Positions 35,017-43,835 of a stretch of DNA of 64,000 bases are shown here, piece after piece. The stretch is from positions 1,488,001-1,552,000 of the forward strand of contig NZ_OZ241747.1 in NCBI RefSeq assembly GCF_965201005.1, read 5' to 3'. The DNA comes from Mucilaginibacter_A sp965201005. GTDB taxonomy: Bacteria > Bacteroidota > Bacteroidia > Sphingobacteriales > Sphingobacteriaceae. The notes below the pieces were generated by a model. It saw only the letters and a list, made by a program, of their open reading frames with translations. It made no database searches and had not been told where the DNA came from. A program made the translations under genes and the position numbers. Every line of letters begins with the position of its first letter. Within the stretch, counting starts at the first letter, position 1.

Positions 35017-36093
35017 ATGTACAAACTAATCCGTCCGCTTTTTTTTGCTTTTGACCCGGAAAAAATCCATCATTTTGTAACCCAGGGTCTGCGGTATTTT
35101 AACCGAATCCCGGGCGGAAAAAAGCTTGGCCATGCTGTTTTTACCATAGAAAATCCGGGATTGGAAAGGGAAGTTTTTGGCCTGAATTTTAAAAACCCGG
35201 TTGGTTTGGCCGCCGGTTTTGATAAAAATGCCGAAATGATGGGCGAAATGGCCAGTCTCGGTTTTGGTTTTGTAGAGATTGGCACGGTAACGCCTTTGCC
35301 GCAGCCCGGAAACCTAAAACCGCGCATGTTCAGGCTGAAAAAAGATCAGGCATTGATTAACCGGATGGGTTTCAATAACTTAGGTATGGATGTGGTGGCA
35401 GAACGGATAAAACGTTACCGGCAAACTTCAACCTCAAACTTCAAGCCTGAAACCTCGTACCCCAAACCTCAAACCCCAAACCTCCTGATCGGCGGCAACA
35501 TCGGCAAAAATAAAATCACCCCAAACGAAGATGCGGCAAGTGATTATGTAAAATGTTTTGACCGGCTTTTTGATGTGGTAGATTATTTTGTAGTAAATGT
35601 AAGTTCGCCAAATACGCCCGGTTTGCGCGAATTACAGGAAAAAGAACCCTTAAAAATCCTGTTACAAACGCTGCAGCAACGGAACCATAAAAACGGGATT
35701 TCTCGGCCGATTTTGTTAAAAATTGCACCTGATTTGAGCAACGAACAGTTGGATGATATCATCGAAATTGTGCAGCAAAGCGGCATTGCAGGCGTAATTG
35801 CCACCAATACAACCATCAGCAGGGAAGGTTTAACTTCTGCAAAAAACAAAAATGAGACCGGCGGTTTAAGCGGAAAACCGTTGACTGGCCGTTCTACAGA
35901 ATTGATACGTTATTTGTCGCGAAAATCGGCAAATGCTTTTCCGATCATTGGTGTGGGCGGCATTCATTCTGCCAAAGATGCGTTGGAAAAATTAGATGCC
36001 GGTGCTTCTTTAATCCAATTATACACCGGATTTATTTATGAAGGCCCGGGTTTGGTGAAACGGATTTGCAAGGCTTTGCTGAAGGAAAAATAA
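35017..36093 (+). CDS. pyrD: Quinone-dependent dihydroorotate dehydrogenase
   Basis: This enzyme converts dihydroorotate to orotate at the inner membrane in pyrimidine synthesis. Conserved parts are LAAGFDKNAEMMGEMASLGF, EIGTVTPLPQPGNLKPRMFR, the active-site Ser in NVSSPNTPGL and IGVGGIHSAKDAL. Residues about 136-156 (QTSTSNFKPETSYPKPQTPN) look like an extra loop between RIKRYR and LLIGGNIGKNK, where relatives have only a few residues. The DNA there is a T-poor run of CCTCAAAC- and CCCAAAC-like repeats, as if a short repeat had inserted in frame. The rest of the fold appears intact, so the enzyme is probably active. Confidence 0.9.
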   Translation: MYKLIRPLFFAFDPEKIHHFVTQGLRYFNRIPGGKKLGHAVFTIENPGLEREVFGLNFKNPVGLAAGFDKNAEMMGEMASLGFGFVEIGTVTPLPQPGNLKPRMFRLKKDQALINRMGFNNLGMDVVAERIKRYRQTSTSNFKPETSYPKPQTPNLLIGGNIGKNKITPNEDAASDYVKCFDRLFDVVDYFVVNVSSPNTPGLRELQEKEPLKILLQTLQQRNHKNGISRPILLKIAPDLSNEQLDDIIEIVQQSGIAGVIATNTTISREGLTSAKNKNETGGLSGKPLTGRSTELIRYLSRKSANAFPIIGVGGIHSAKDALEKLDAGASLIQLYTGFIYEGPGLVKRICKALLKEK

Positions 36094-36102
36094 AAGATCA
36101 GC

Positions 36103-36297
36103 CTACCTGACAAAGTAAATTCCCAGCAAAACAATAACTGCCAACACGGTCATAAACCAGTAAGCGTTTTTGTGGGCGAAATTAAACGTCCAGCCCAAAC
36201 CAGAAAGTTTTTTTACAATCAAACGGTCATCGTTCAGGTTATTGTAAAATATTCCCCATTTCCAATATTGCGGATTTGAATAATTCAAGTTATTCAT
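36103..36297 (-). CDS. DUF5808-type small membrane protein
   Basis: The segment YWKWGIFYNNLNDDRLIVKK, followed by GWTFNFAHKNAYWF, fits the DUF5808 signature. A single membrane helix (MTVLAVIVLLGIYFV) ends the protein. I chose the ATG at 36297 (MNNLNYSNPQYWKWG) because the motif starts soon after; an ATG at 36318 would add seven residues. Function is unknown. Confidence 0.7.
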   Translation of the reverse strand: MNNLNYSNPQYWKWGIFYNNLNDDRLIVKKLSGLGWTFNFAHKNAYWFMTVLAVIVLLGIYFVR

Positions 36298-36324
36298 AAC
36301 AAGCGGTTTAATGGTCAAATGTAG

Positions 36325-36573
36325 TTAATAATTATACCGGTTATAACTTTCTTTAAAATCTTTGCGCATTTCGGCAAAACGGGCGGAAACGGTTTTTAAA
36401 AAAGTTTCGTCCAGCATTTCAAAAACGCTGTTTACGCCATCCAAAATGTCCATTTCAGAGATTTTATAGCTTTGTTCTAAGGCTCCCTGCTCAAATTTGG
36501 CAATCAGTTTTCCGCTGAACTGAAAGATGGAAATTTTAAATTCGGGGTGAGGCAACTCGGCAACTACACGCAT
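36325..36573 (-). CDS. 82-residue hypothetical protein
   Basis: The sequence (MRVVAELPHPEFKISIFQFS, then GKLIAKFEQGALEQSYKISE) looks like a compact folded domain with a C-terminal helix ending in aromatic residues (SYNRYNY). I do not recognise it, but its composition and clean frame support a gene. It is followed closely on the same strand by the DUF5808 gene. Confidence 0.65.
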   Translation of the reverse strand: MRVVAELPHPEFKISIFQFSGKLIAKFEQGALEQSYKISEMDILDGVNSVFEMLDETFLKTVSARFAEMRKDFKESYNRYNY

Positions 36574-36619
36574 ATTGATGAAATTATATCGATAAAAACA
36601 GTATCGGCCGCAAAGCTAA

Positions 36620-37318
36620 CTAATCTGTAAAACCTTCTAAGGGGTTTTTTCCGTGTAATGTCCCCCATGATTTTACCGGGATAAACCGGGCAAAAAGTTC
36701 TTCGCTGTACCAATTTTCGCTGCGTGTTTTTTTAATCACTTCCACATGTTCCGGCGAGCGGTAGGCGAAATCTTTCACGGCTTCCATATCCTGCCAAAAC
36801 GAAATGGTGGCCTGGTGCATAAACGGATCTTCGCCCACACCAAAGGAGGTGAGGTAACCCGGCGCGGAAGTCATGATTTTTGCAATTTTAGCGGCATTTT
36901 GCCAGAAAGGTTTCAATCGGTTCAGGTTTAGCGTGGCGCGCGTTAATACGGCAACAACTCCTTGATAATCAGTTTTCTGCGGATTTTCAAAAGGTTCTTT
37001 GCCTGTCCATTTGCCATGGCTTTGCATGGGCTGTAGTAAAACCGTCCATTTCTCGGCCGCAAAAATTTTCCACCATTTTGCGGCAAAAGATTTTTGGCTG
37101 AAATGACTGAAGCTTTCCTCATCTGCCCAAACAGCCAGCATTGCCCATTGCTGCCAGTCGGGGTGCAAATCAAAAGTGCCGTTTTTGCCCGTTCCCATCA
37201 GTTTAAAAAAAGAACATTTACGCTGAAAAAACATCGGTAAACGAAGTATGCCCATCGCCATTAAAGCAAACGGAATATTGTATTTCGGGTAGCGGACAAG
37301 GGTTAAACTGACGATCAT
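36620..37318 (-). CDS. Spheroidene monooxygenase-like (CrtA-family) protein
   Basis: The C-terminal part, QATISFWQDMEAVKDFAYRS, continues with EHVEVIKKTRSENWYSEELF and ARFIPVKSWGT, matching the family often annotated as spheroidene monooxygenase (CrtA). The N-terminal half has GTGKNGTFDLHPDWQQWAML. No carotenoid genes sit nearby, so the name may not reflect its substrate. The translation start is unclear: GTG at 37324 and ATG at 37318 are both possible, and I list the ATG. Confidence 0.75.
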   Translation of the reverse strand: MIVSLTLVRYPKYNIPFALMAMGILRLPMFFQRKCSFFKLMGTGKNGTFDLHPDWQQWAMLAVWADEESFSHFSQKSFAAKWWKIFAAEKWTVLLQPMQSHGKWTGKEPFENPQKTDYQGVVAVLTRATLNLNRLKPFWQNAAKIAKIMTSAPGYLTSFGVGEDPFMHQATISFWQDMEAVKDFAYRSPEHVEVIKKTRSENWYSEELFARFIPVKSWGTLHGKNPLEGFTD

Positions 37319-37396
37319 CAGCACAAAATAAAGCTAAAATTGCGGTTTGTTTTTGTCCGGTTTAAAAATCAGACTTCGCGATGACCGCCCAATCTG

Positions 37397-37404
37397 TAAA
37401 TTTG
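37397..37404 (+). promoter_or_regulatory. Bacteroidota -7 element of the GAF/msrC gene
   Basis: TAAATTTG matches TAnnTTTG exactly, four bases before the ATG at 37409. A -33 TTG is not evident at the usual distance. Confidence 0.35.
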
Positions 37405-37408
37405 CGCC

Positions 37409-37882
37409 ATGGCAGAAGATTTAACAATCAGCAAAGGCACAAAGCAGGAAAAATACGAAACTTTGGTCCCTCAGATCAAAGCTTTGCTGGAAGGCGAAAC
37501 CGATTTGGTGGCCAACTTAGCCAATGTTGCCGCTGCTTTAAAAGAGCAGTTTGGCTGGTTTTGGGTTGGATTTTACCTGTTAAAAGAAGCACAATTGGTT
37601 TTGGGCCCGTTTCAGGGGCCGGTTGCCTGTACGCGCATCCGGAAAGGACGTGGCGTTTGCGGCACTTCCTGGGCAAAAGCGGAAACGCTGATTGTGCCTG
37701 ATGTGGAAGCATTTCCGGGCCATATTGCCTGTAGTTCTTTATCCAGATCAGAAATTGTATTGCCTATTTTTCAAGCTGAAAATGTGGTTGGCGTGCTGGA
37801 TGTTGATAGTTCCAGGCTGAATGGATTTGATGAAATCGATGCCCAATATCTGCAAAAAATTGTTAAACTGATTACGTTTTGA
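37409..37882 (+). CDS. msrC: Free methionine-(R)-sulfoxide reductase (GAF domain)
   Basis: The 157-residue GAF-domain protein has the fRMsr signature: WFWVGFYLLKEAQLVLGPFQ, with cysteines in GPVACTRIRKGRGVCGTSW and HIACSSLSRSEIVLP. The three-cysteine pattern is the one used for catalysis and resolution in this family. It would reduce free methionine sulfoxide in the cytoplasm. Its TGA stop overlaps the TTG start of the next gene, so the two are translationally linked. Confidence 0.85.
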   Translation: MAEDLTISKGTKQEKYETLVPQIKALLEGETDLVANLANVAAALKEQFGWFWVGFYLLKEAQLVLGPFQGPVACTRIRKGRGVCGTSWAKAETLIVPDVEAFPGHIACSSLSRSEIVLPIFQAENVVGVLDVDSSRLNGFDEIDAQYLQKIVKLITF

Positions 37883-38481
37883 AGCTGCCCATCAGTTTTT
37901 ATCAATCAAGAGAAGTAGTTGCCATTGCCCGAAATTTGCTGGGCAAGTATCTGTTTACCAATATCAACGGCGAAATCAGCGGCGGATATATTGTAGAAAC
38001 CGAAGCCTATAATGGCATTATTGATAAAGCTTCGCACGCTTACGGCAACCGGCAAACTAATCGCACCAAAACCATGTACGCGGCCGGCGGCGTGGCCTAC
38101 GTTTATTTGTGTTACGGCATACACGAAATGCTAAATGTGGTTACTTCGGAAGAAGGCGAGCCACATGCGGTTTTGATCCGGGCCATCAACCCAACAACAG
38201 GTTTAAATTTGATGCTGGAACGCCGCAAAATGATCAGCTTAAAAAATAACATAACCGCTGGCCCGGGTTCTGTAGCGAAAGCTTTGGGCGTAAACCGGAC
38301 GATGAACGGCTTGAGTTTTTTGGGTGATGAAATTTGGATAGAAGACTGCGGATTATCGTTTCAAAATGAAGAAATCGCCGCCGTTCCGCGTGTTGGTGTA
38401 GCTTATGCCCGGGAAGATGCGCTGCTGCCTTACCGGTTTTATGTGAAAGGAAACCCGTTTGTGAGCAAGCCAAACAGATAA
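37879..38481 (+). CDS. 3-methyladenine DNA glycosylase (AAG/MPG family)
   Basis: The protein has the family motifs ARNLLGKYLF, GGYIVETEAYNG, DKASHAYGNRQTNRTKTMY and YLCYGIHEMLNVVT, including the Tyr and Glu of the base-flipping pocket. It excises alkylated purines from DNA. The start is TTG at 37879, overlapping the previous stop by four bases; the next in-frame ATG would cut into the fold, so TTG is preferred. The length, 200 residues, is normal. Confidence 0.9.
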   Translation: MKLPISFYQSREVVAIARNLLGKYLFTNINGEISGGYIVETEAYNGIIDKASHAYGNRQTNRTKTMYAAGGVAYVYLCYGIHEMLNVVTSEEGEPHAVLIRAINPTTGLNLMLERRKMISLKNNITAGPGSVAKALGVNRTMNGLSFLGDEIWIEDCGLSFQNEEIAAVPRVGVAYAREDALLPYRFYVKGNPFVSKPNR

Positions 38482-38551
38482 TCGTTAAATCAAAATCCGG
38501 TTTTTGGGGTTAAGCCTTTATCTAATTAAAAATATTCTAATTAAAAATATC

Positions 38552-39049
38552 ATGAGCGAACAGTCAAAATCAGAGCAGGTAAAGTATTTAAAAGATAAAA
38601 TTGAAGATGTGCGGATTGCCATGCTGGTAACGGTAAATGCAAACCACGAAATCCATAGCCGCCCAATGGGCACGGCGCATGTGGACGTAGAAGGCAATAT
38701 CTGGTTTTTCACCAACGAATATTCATCCAAAGTGGATGAGATTTCGCACGAAAACAAAGTGGTTGTAACGTATTCAGATTCAAACAACAGCACATATTTA
38801 TGCATTAAAGGCACGGCTTCTTTGGTGGATGACCGCGCCAAAATGGAAGAATACTGGAACCCGGTGATCAAAGCGTTTTTCCCAAAAGGAATTGATGATC
38901 CGAAACTGACTTTGATGAAAGTGGAAACCGAGGAAGCCGAATATTGGGACAGCAACTCCAGCAAAATGGTAGTTGCTTTCCAGATGATCAAAGCGGCAGT
39001 TACCGGCAAACCTTACGGAAAAGATGATCACGGTAAAATTGAGTTGTAA
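38552..39049 (+). CDS. Pyridoxamine 5'-phosphate oxidase-like general stress protein
   Basis: This FMN-binding split-barrel protein resembles the general stress protein 26 group (IRIAMLVTVNANHEIHSRPM-like start, IWFFTNEYSSKVDEISHENK, KVVVTYSDSNNSTYLCIKG). It probably binds flavin or reduced flavin and is not the PNPOx enzyme itself. I chose ATG 38552 (MSEQSKSEQVKYLKDK); the frame extends upstream to 38504 with a hydrophobic stretch that is untypical. A terminator follows the stop. Confidence 0.8.
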   Translation: MSEQSKSEQVKYLKDKIEDVRIAMLVTVNANHEIHSRPMGTAHVDVEGNIWFFTNEYSSKVDEISHENKVVVTYSDSNNSTYLCIKGTASLVDDRAKMEEYWNPVIKAFFPKGIDDPKLTLMKVETEEAEYWDSNSSKMVVAFQMIKAAVTGKPYGKDDHGKIEL

Positions 39050-39070
39050 AATATATTTTTTTTATGATTT

Positions 39071-39102
39071 AAAAGGTGGACGGTCTGTTCACCTTTTTTT
39101 AT
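39071..39102 (+). terminator. Terminator after the stress protein gene
   Basis: AAAAGGTGGAC and GTTCACCTTTT pair with one G-T position and a T7 run follows. The dispersed repeat motif TAAAAGAAGCATC (39107-39119) sits directly after. Confidence 0.7.
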
Positions 39103-39117
39103 GTGGTAAAAGAAGCA

Positions 39118-39483
39118 TCAACTAAAATCTATCCCGATAGAATCCTTTTCTATTTTCTTTATTTCTACTTGATAACCAGCTATTTCTTTCAAAATTTCTT
39201 TTTTTCTTCCTGCTGAAGTATTGGTATTATGTAGTTCTGACTCTAAACTTGCAATCCAGGCATAGTGCATTTTAATAGTACGTTTACTCTTATAGTTTTT
39301 GTAAAGCGTTTTTAAAATGATGATAATGACAAGTGCAACAAAAGGAGCAACAGGTACGGCAATTTGCCTGTAATCATCATTTCTAATATGTTGTATGGCT
39401 GTTTCTAATATTGCAGTAAAAGTGGTTAGTAAGGTGGTTTTAGGATTTTTAGAAACTATATCACCCGAAGGCGTATCGCTCAT
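39118..39483 (-). CDS. Small membrane protein, second gene of a pair
   Basis: This 121-residue protein has a membrane helix (VAPFVALVIIIILKTLY, residues 44-60) between a short Thr-rich N-terminal part and a soluble helical C-terminal part (HYAWIASLESELHNTNTSAG). Its ATG overlaps the stop of the upstream gene as ATGA. I recognise no family. Confidence 0.55.
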   Translation of the reverse strand: MSDTPSGDIVSKNPKTTLLTTFTAILETAIQHIRNDDYRQIAVPVAPFVALVIIIILKTLYKNYKSKRTIKMHYAWIASLESELHNTNTSAGRKKEILKEIAGYQVEIKKIEKDSIGIDFS

Positions 39484-39683
39484 TTCATAAACTCCATTAA
39501 CCTTTGGCTATCTTCCCGGTTGTAGTTTTGAGAGATAGTAATTTTTTCACCATTGTCTTTTTTGGTAAAAGTGATATTTTTAGAATTTCTGACCTTTAAA
39601 TAAAATGTAATTATCGTCCAAATAGCAACAATAGCTGATAAGACAACTATGATAGCTGAAATAATTGTTCCTGTGCTTTGCAT
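39480..39683 (-). CDS. Small membrane protein, first gene of a pair
   Basis: The 67-residue product has one membrane helix at the N-terminus (TIISAIIVVLSAIVAIWTII) and then a soluble basic part (NSKNITFTKKDNGEKITISQ). Its stop overlaps the start of the next gene on this strand, so the two are coupled. Function is unknown. Confidence 0.55.
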   Translation of the reverse strand: MQSTGTIISAIIVVLSAIVAIWTIITFYLKVRNSKNITFTKKDNGEKITISQNYNREDSQRLMEFMK

Positions 39684-39823
39684 ACTTGTGTATTTGAATA
39701 ATTATTGATAAATCAAAACTACAAAATTATTTGCAAGTAATTTTACGATCAAAATTTAATACGTGTTTTATTTGTTTTCAAGCATTTACCTATTGTGCGA
39801 TAATATAGCTGTAATTATTTTTT

Positions 39824-40726
39824 ATGTTGAAAATTGCTTTCGATCCGATTTACGCGCATCCGCTGCCCGAAGGTCATCGTTTCCCGATGCTGAAATATGA
39901 ACTGATCCCGGCGCAATTGCTGCATGAAGGTGTGATTTCTGCAGAAAATATCTTCTCCCCAAAACCAGTGGCAGAAGAAGTAATTTTGTGGACGCACGAC
40001 GAAAATTACTGGCAGCAATTGCGCGATCTGACTTTATCGGCAAAAGAACAGCGACGAATTGGTTTTCCGTTAACAAAGCAGTTGGTTGAACGCGAAATCC
40101 GGATTGCACAGGGGACAATTGATGGTTGTCATTACGCTTTCGAGAACGGCATTGCGTTCAACGTTGCCGGCGGAACGCATCATGCAGGCAGCGATTGGGG
40201 CGAAGGTTTTTGTATGCTGAACGATCAGGCGATTGCCGCAAATTACCTGCTAAAAACAGCATTGGCCAAATCGGTTTTGATTGTGGACCTGGACGTGCAC
40301 CAGGGAAACGGAACGGCGGAAATATTTGAGCATCAGCCTGATGTGTTTACATTTTCAATGCATGGTGCCAATAATTTTCCTTATCGGAAAGAGAAATCTG
40401 ACCTGGACATTCCGCTGCCGGACGGAACGGAAGATGACACTTATTTTTCCCTGCTAAAAGAAGCATTGCCCAAATTGATCGACCAGCAAAAACCTGATTT
40501 TGTTTTTTATCTGGCTGGCGCGGATGTCTTGCTGACAGATAAATTGGGCAAACTTGCCCTAAGCAAAGAGGGCTGCAAAGCGCGTGATGCGTTTGTGCTA
40601 AATTTATGTCATAAAAACAGCATTCCAGTGCAGGTGAGCATGGGCGGCGGTTATTCGCCAAATATCAAAGATATTGTGGATGCGCATTGCAACACCTATA
40701 AAACTGCGGTTGAATTGTATTTTTAA
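39824..40726 (+). CDS. Histone deacetylase-family (zinc amidohydrolase) protein
   Basis: The protein has the family's zinc-site motifs: HHAGSDWGEGFCMLNDQAIA, VDLDVHQGNGTAEI and the later AGADVL. The His-His pair and Asp ligands are intact, so it is likely an active acetylpolyamine- or acetylamide-hydrolysing enzyme. At 300 residues it is normal. Bacterial members act in the cytoplasm on small acetylated substrates; the substrate here is not known. Confidence 0.9.
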   Translation: MLKIAFDPIYAHPLPEGHRFPMLKYELIPAQLLHEGVISAENIFSPKPVAEEVILWTHDENYWQQLRDLTLSAKEQRRIGFPLTKQLVEREIRIAQGTIDGCHYAFENGIAFNVAGGTHHAGSDWGEGFCMLNDQAIAANYLLKTALAKSVLIVDLDVHQGNGTAEIFEHQPDVFTFSMHGANNFPYRKEKSDLDIPLPDGTEDDTYFSLLKEALPKLIDQQKPDFVFYLAGADVLLTDKLGKLALSKEGCKARDAFVLNLCHKNSIPVQVSMGGGYSPNIKDIVDAHCNTYKTAVELYF

Positions 40727-40816
40727 CAATTTGTGACCAACCTTAAAATCAGTTTTAATAACTTATCATGTTAAACTGACACAGCAAACTAAAATTCATT
40801 TTTTTAAAATAAACAC

Positions 40817-40824
40817 TAACTTTG
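40817..40824 (+). promoter_or_regulatory. Bacteroidota -7 element upstream of the 74-residue gene
   Basis: TAACTTTG is an exact match to TAnnTTTG and lies about 60 bases before the ATG at 40887. No clear -33 TTG is visible. Confidence 0.3.
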
Positions 40825-40886
40825 TTGCGGATTTAACGTATAAAGGTTTAATTCGTTAACAAAGTTTTATATTAAATACTAAAAAA

Positions 40887-41111
40887 ATGCAAAATTTATA
40901 TATGATGGCCGTGCAGATCAGAGAACAGGAAATGCGAAAAATGGCCATCCAAATCACCAAAGGTTTATTAAGTATTGAACAGGCAATGTTGGATTATAAT
41001 GTTTCAACAGAAGAAGCCGTTTTGAAATGTGTAAAAGATTTTAAAAGACAAAATACGATGAGTAAAAAAAGTGGTTCAAAGTTTACCAACATGAACATTC
41101 AGGCCGCATAA
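40887..41111 (+). CDS. 74-residue hypothetical protein
   Basis: The sequence (MQNLYMMAVQIREQEMRKMA, then LLSIEQAMLDYNVSTEEAVL) looks helical and could contain a small helix-turn-helix, since IEQAMLDYNVSTEEAVLKCV resembles a DNA-recognition region. I recognise no family. A consensus -7 element upstream supports transcription. Confidence 0.55.
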   Translation: MQNLYMMAVQIREQEMRKMAIQITKGLLSIEQAMLDYNVSTEEAVLKCVKDFKRQNTMSKKSGSKFTNMNIQAA

Positions 41112-41127
41112 ATCAGTAAAAGGGCTT

Positions 41128-42489
41128 TTAAATTGTACCGGTCTGCAGTTTTTTACTGAAATAATTGAAGCGAAAATAGAGCAGGAGCGAAGCCGCCATT
41201 AATCCGGCCGTTAAGCCGTACCAAATGCCGGAAGCACCCAGTTTTAGGTGAATGCCAAGCACATATCCAACGGGCAAACCGATCAGCCAATAGGCTATAA
41301 AAGTAATAATTGTGGGGATTTTTACATCACCAATCCCGCGCAAAATGCCTAATCCAACCACTTGTGTGCCATCAAATAATTGAAACATGGCGGCGATAAG
41401 CAGTAATTGTGCAGTCAGGCTGATCACGTTTTCGTCCGAAGTATAAATCCAGGGGATAAGATGATTGCCAAGCAGGAAAACAAGTGCCGTAAAACTCATA
41501 AACAACAAAACCACATGGTAGCTGGCCAGGGCAGATTGCCGGAGGTGTAAAAAGTTTTTTGCGCCAAAAAAATTTCCGGATTTGATGGCTGCCGCAGCAC
41601 CAATCCCGCTCGCCATCATAAAAGTTAACGAAGCCAGATTGATGGCAACCTGATGTGCGGCCAGTTGTACATCGCCCATTGTGCCGATCAAAATTGCCGC
41701 ACCGCTGAACGCGCTCACTTCGCAACTGTACTGTACGGCAACCGGTGCGCCAATTGCCAGGATTTTTTTGCAGAAACTACTGCTGATTTTATACAGAGAA
41801 AACTCAGTAAGGTATTTTTTGAAATGTTTGGAGCGAAAAACGTAAACCGACATAACGACGGCCATCACCAAACGGTCTATCAGCGTGCTGAAACCTACGC
41901 CGCGGATGCCCATTGGCGCAACGCCAAACAAACCTTTTACAAAAACAATCCCCAGGCAAATGTTCAGTACGTTGCCCCAGATGGAAATCATCATGGCTTG
42001 TTTGGTAAAGCCCAAACCTTCCGCAAACTGTTTAAAAGTGTTGAAAATCATCAGCGGAATGATAGAAAACCCCATCAATATCAAAAACGGTTTGGCCAGC
42101 AGCACTACTTCCGGTGATTGATCTAGATGGTTCAGCAATAAAACAGAGCCAAAGTAGATCAGTAAAAACAGTATCAGGCCGGAAACCAGGTTAATGCCCA
42201 AGCTTTCGGCCAGCAGTTTTCCGCAGGCCACATCGTTTTTACGGCCGTTTTCCTGCGCAATTAAAGGTGTGAGGCCGTAAGCGATGCCAATCCCGGTCAC
42301 TAAAATCAGAAGAAAAATACTGTTGACCAGCGAAACCGCCGCCAGCGAGGTAGTGCCGGCAAACTGACCAACAATAATACTGTCTGAAGTTTGCACCAAA
42401 ACCTGACCCAATTGCGAAATAATCACCGGAAAAGCCAGTTGCAGATTTGCCTGATAAAAAGGTTTGTAAAAAGCGTAAAATTTTTTCAT
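41128..42489 (-). CDS. MATE-family multidrug efflux protein (NorM type)
   Basis: The 453-residue inner-membrane protein has 12 hydrophobic segments and MATE signatures: VLVQTSDSIIVGQFAG, LAAVSLVNSIFLLILV and, in the second half, GDVQLAAHQVAINLASLTFM. These transporters export cationic drugs and metabolites using Na+ or H+. Its substrate is unknown. It has no regulator or efflux partner next to it. Confidence 0.9.
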   Translation of the reverse strand: MKKFYAFYKPFYQANLQLAFPVIISQLGQVLVQTSDSIIVGQFAGTTSLAAVSLVNSIFLLILVTGIGIAYGLTPLIAQENGRKNDVACGKLLAESLGINLVSGLILFLLIYFGSVLLLNHLDQSPEVVLLAKPFLILMGFSIIPLMIFNTFKQFAEGLGFTKQAMMISIWGNVLNICLGIVFVKGLFGVAPMGIRGVGFSTLIDRLVMAVVMSVYVFRSKHFKKYLTEFSLYKISSSFCKKILAIGAPVAVQYSCEVSAFSGAAILIGTMGDVQLAAHQVAINLASLTFMMASGIGAAAAIKSGNFFGAKNFLHLRQSALASYHVVLLFMSFTALVFLLGNHLIPWIYTSDENVISLTAQLLLIAAMFQLFDGTQVVGLGILRGIGDVKIPTIITFIAYWLIGLPVGYVLGIHLKLGASGIWYGLTAGLMAASLLLYFRFNYFSKKLQTGTI

Positions 42490-42596
42490 CGGGAATAATT
42501 AACAGGTTTTGGATGGAGCTGCGCCATATTTTTGGTGATAAAAGGAGCATCGGTTTTAAGTTGAAAAATGGTGAATTTTTAACTTAACACCTAAAA

Positions 42597-43220
42597 TCAG
42601 GCGGCCGTGTAATATTCTTCTTTTTCTTTGGTATGCACGATAATTACGCCCGAAAGTACCAGATTAACCAAAATCCGTTGTGCGCGGCGGCGGCTCAGGT
42701 TCAGCAAACCGCAGTATTCTTTTACGGTGATGCGTTCGTTGGTCTGCAGATATTCCAGCAACGCTTTTTCCTTGGATGAATATTCAATCAACACGCCGTT
42801 ATCGTTGTTGGAACGTTTTAAAACATCCACCACAATTTTGCTCGCCAGCATACTTTTGTCATTGGTGCGGATATAAACCCACCATTTGCCGTCTTCGTCC
42901 AAACTGTAATGCGGTTTCAGATCGCTAGTTTTGATTTCGGCTACCAAAACCAAGCGGTCATCTACATAAATTTCCTCAAAAAAAGGTTCTAATGCAGGGC
43001 GGCAAAAAAAAGTTGCCGCGCGGGTAATCATGTATTTTTCTTCCTCTTCGGATTTTACGCCTTTAATAGTGCCATCGTCCAAAACACCGATCAGCAATCG
43101 GCCACCTTTATTATTGGCAAAAGCAACCAGCGTTTTGGCAATTTTTTCGCAGCTGGTAATGGTTTTTTTAAAGTCGAGGGTAACGCCTTCGCCTTCAATA
43201 ATCATGCGTTTGATGTTCAT
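42597..43220 (-). CDS. AlbA_2-domain (Schlafen-type ATP-binding) protein with a helix-turn-helix
   Basis: The N-terminal domain has the AlbA_2 motif (EGEGVTLDFKKTITSCEKIA, then TLVAFANNKGGRLLIGVLDD and GTIKGV), with the conserved FKxT and NxxGG. A winged helix-turn-helix follows (ITVKEYCGLLNLSRRRAQRI). Such proteins occur widely and are usually thought to be transcription or RNA-related regulators. The following gene on this strand overlaps by four bases at 43217-43220. Confidence 0.8.
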   Translation of the reverse strand: MNIKRMIIEGEGVTLDFKKTITSCEKIAKTLVAFANNKGGRLLIGVLDDGTIKGVKSEEEEKYMITRAATFFCRPALEPFFEEIYVDDRLVLVAEIKTSDLKPHYSLDEDGKWWVYIRTNDKSMLASKIVVDVLKRSNNDNGVLIEYSSKEKALLEYLQTNERITVKEYCGLLNLSRRRAQRILVNLVLSGVIIVHTKEKEEYYTAA

Positions 43221-43693
43221 GCCGGCTCCTGTTGTCTGGGCTGGAAAATTTCCATCCAGCGATCATGGTTTTTAATTTGTGCGAAACCAAACTGCCCGTA
43301 CAAGCCCTGCGCATCGGCAGTGGCTAAAACCAGCCTGCGCAAATCTTTAAGTTTTGGATGATTGCGGACTGTTTGGACCAGCCATTTTGATAAGCCTGAT
43401 TTGCGGTGATCGGGTAAGATAAACACATCGCAAACGTATGCAAAAGTAGCTGCATCGGTAATTACGCGGGCAAAACCAATTTGATTTTGCTGATGATAAA
43501 CGCCAAAACACATCGAATTTTGAACAGAGGTTTGAACCATTTCCAGGCTGATGCCTTTGCCCCAATAAGAAAGCTGATCCAGAAATTGATGGATAACGTT
43601 GATATCCAGCAAGGTTTTATCGGTAGAAATCAGGTATCCTTTTTTTAAAAAAGCATCATCATTCATGATCACTTTTACAGCCATATTATCCAT
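43217..43693 (-). CDS. GNAT-family N-acetyltransferase
   Basis: The acetyl-CoA-binding region is present, with IGFARVITDAATFAYVCDVF and ILPDHRKSGLSKWLVQTV matching the VxPxxRxxGxG loop, and LVLATADAQGLYGQFGFA matching the C-terminal motif. The substrate is unknown. Its stop overlaps the start of the AlbA_2 gene by four bases, so the two form an operon. Confidence 0.85.
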   Translation of the reverse strand: MDNMAVKVIMNDDAFLKKGYLISTDKTLLDINVIHQFLDQLSYWGKGISLEMVQTSVQNSMCFGVYHQQNQIGFARVITDAATFAYVCDVFILPDHRKSGLSKWLVQTVRNHPKLKDLRRLVLATADAQGLYGQFGFAQIKNHDRWMEIFQPRQQEPA

Positions 43694-43783
43694 GCCCGAC
43701 AGGTTTTTTGGTTGGGCAGCTACGCAAATATAGTTGTTTGCGGCAATAGAACTTCCGGCGTATTTGCCTGATTTTGATTTATG

Positions 43784-43829
43784 ACCTGCAGATGCTGTTT
43801 TTATACCGGTAAAAACAGCATCTGCAGGT
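43784..43829. repeat. Perfect palindrome of the GATGCTGTTTTTA repeat family
   Basis: ACCTGCAGATGCTGTTTTTA and its reverse complement TAAAAACAGCATCTGCAGGT flank six bases, TACCGG. It lies upstream of the GNAT gene and next to the terminator of the four-helix gene. Confidence 0.8.
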
Positions 43830-43835
43830 AAACAA

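Noticed and set aside
36620..37318. Carotenoid biosynthesis locus suggested by the CrtA-like protein
   Set aside because: No other carotenoid gene lies in the window, and CrtA-like annotation is common for proteins of unknown substrate in this phylum.
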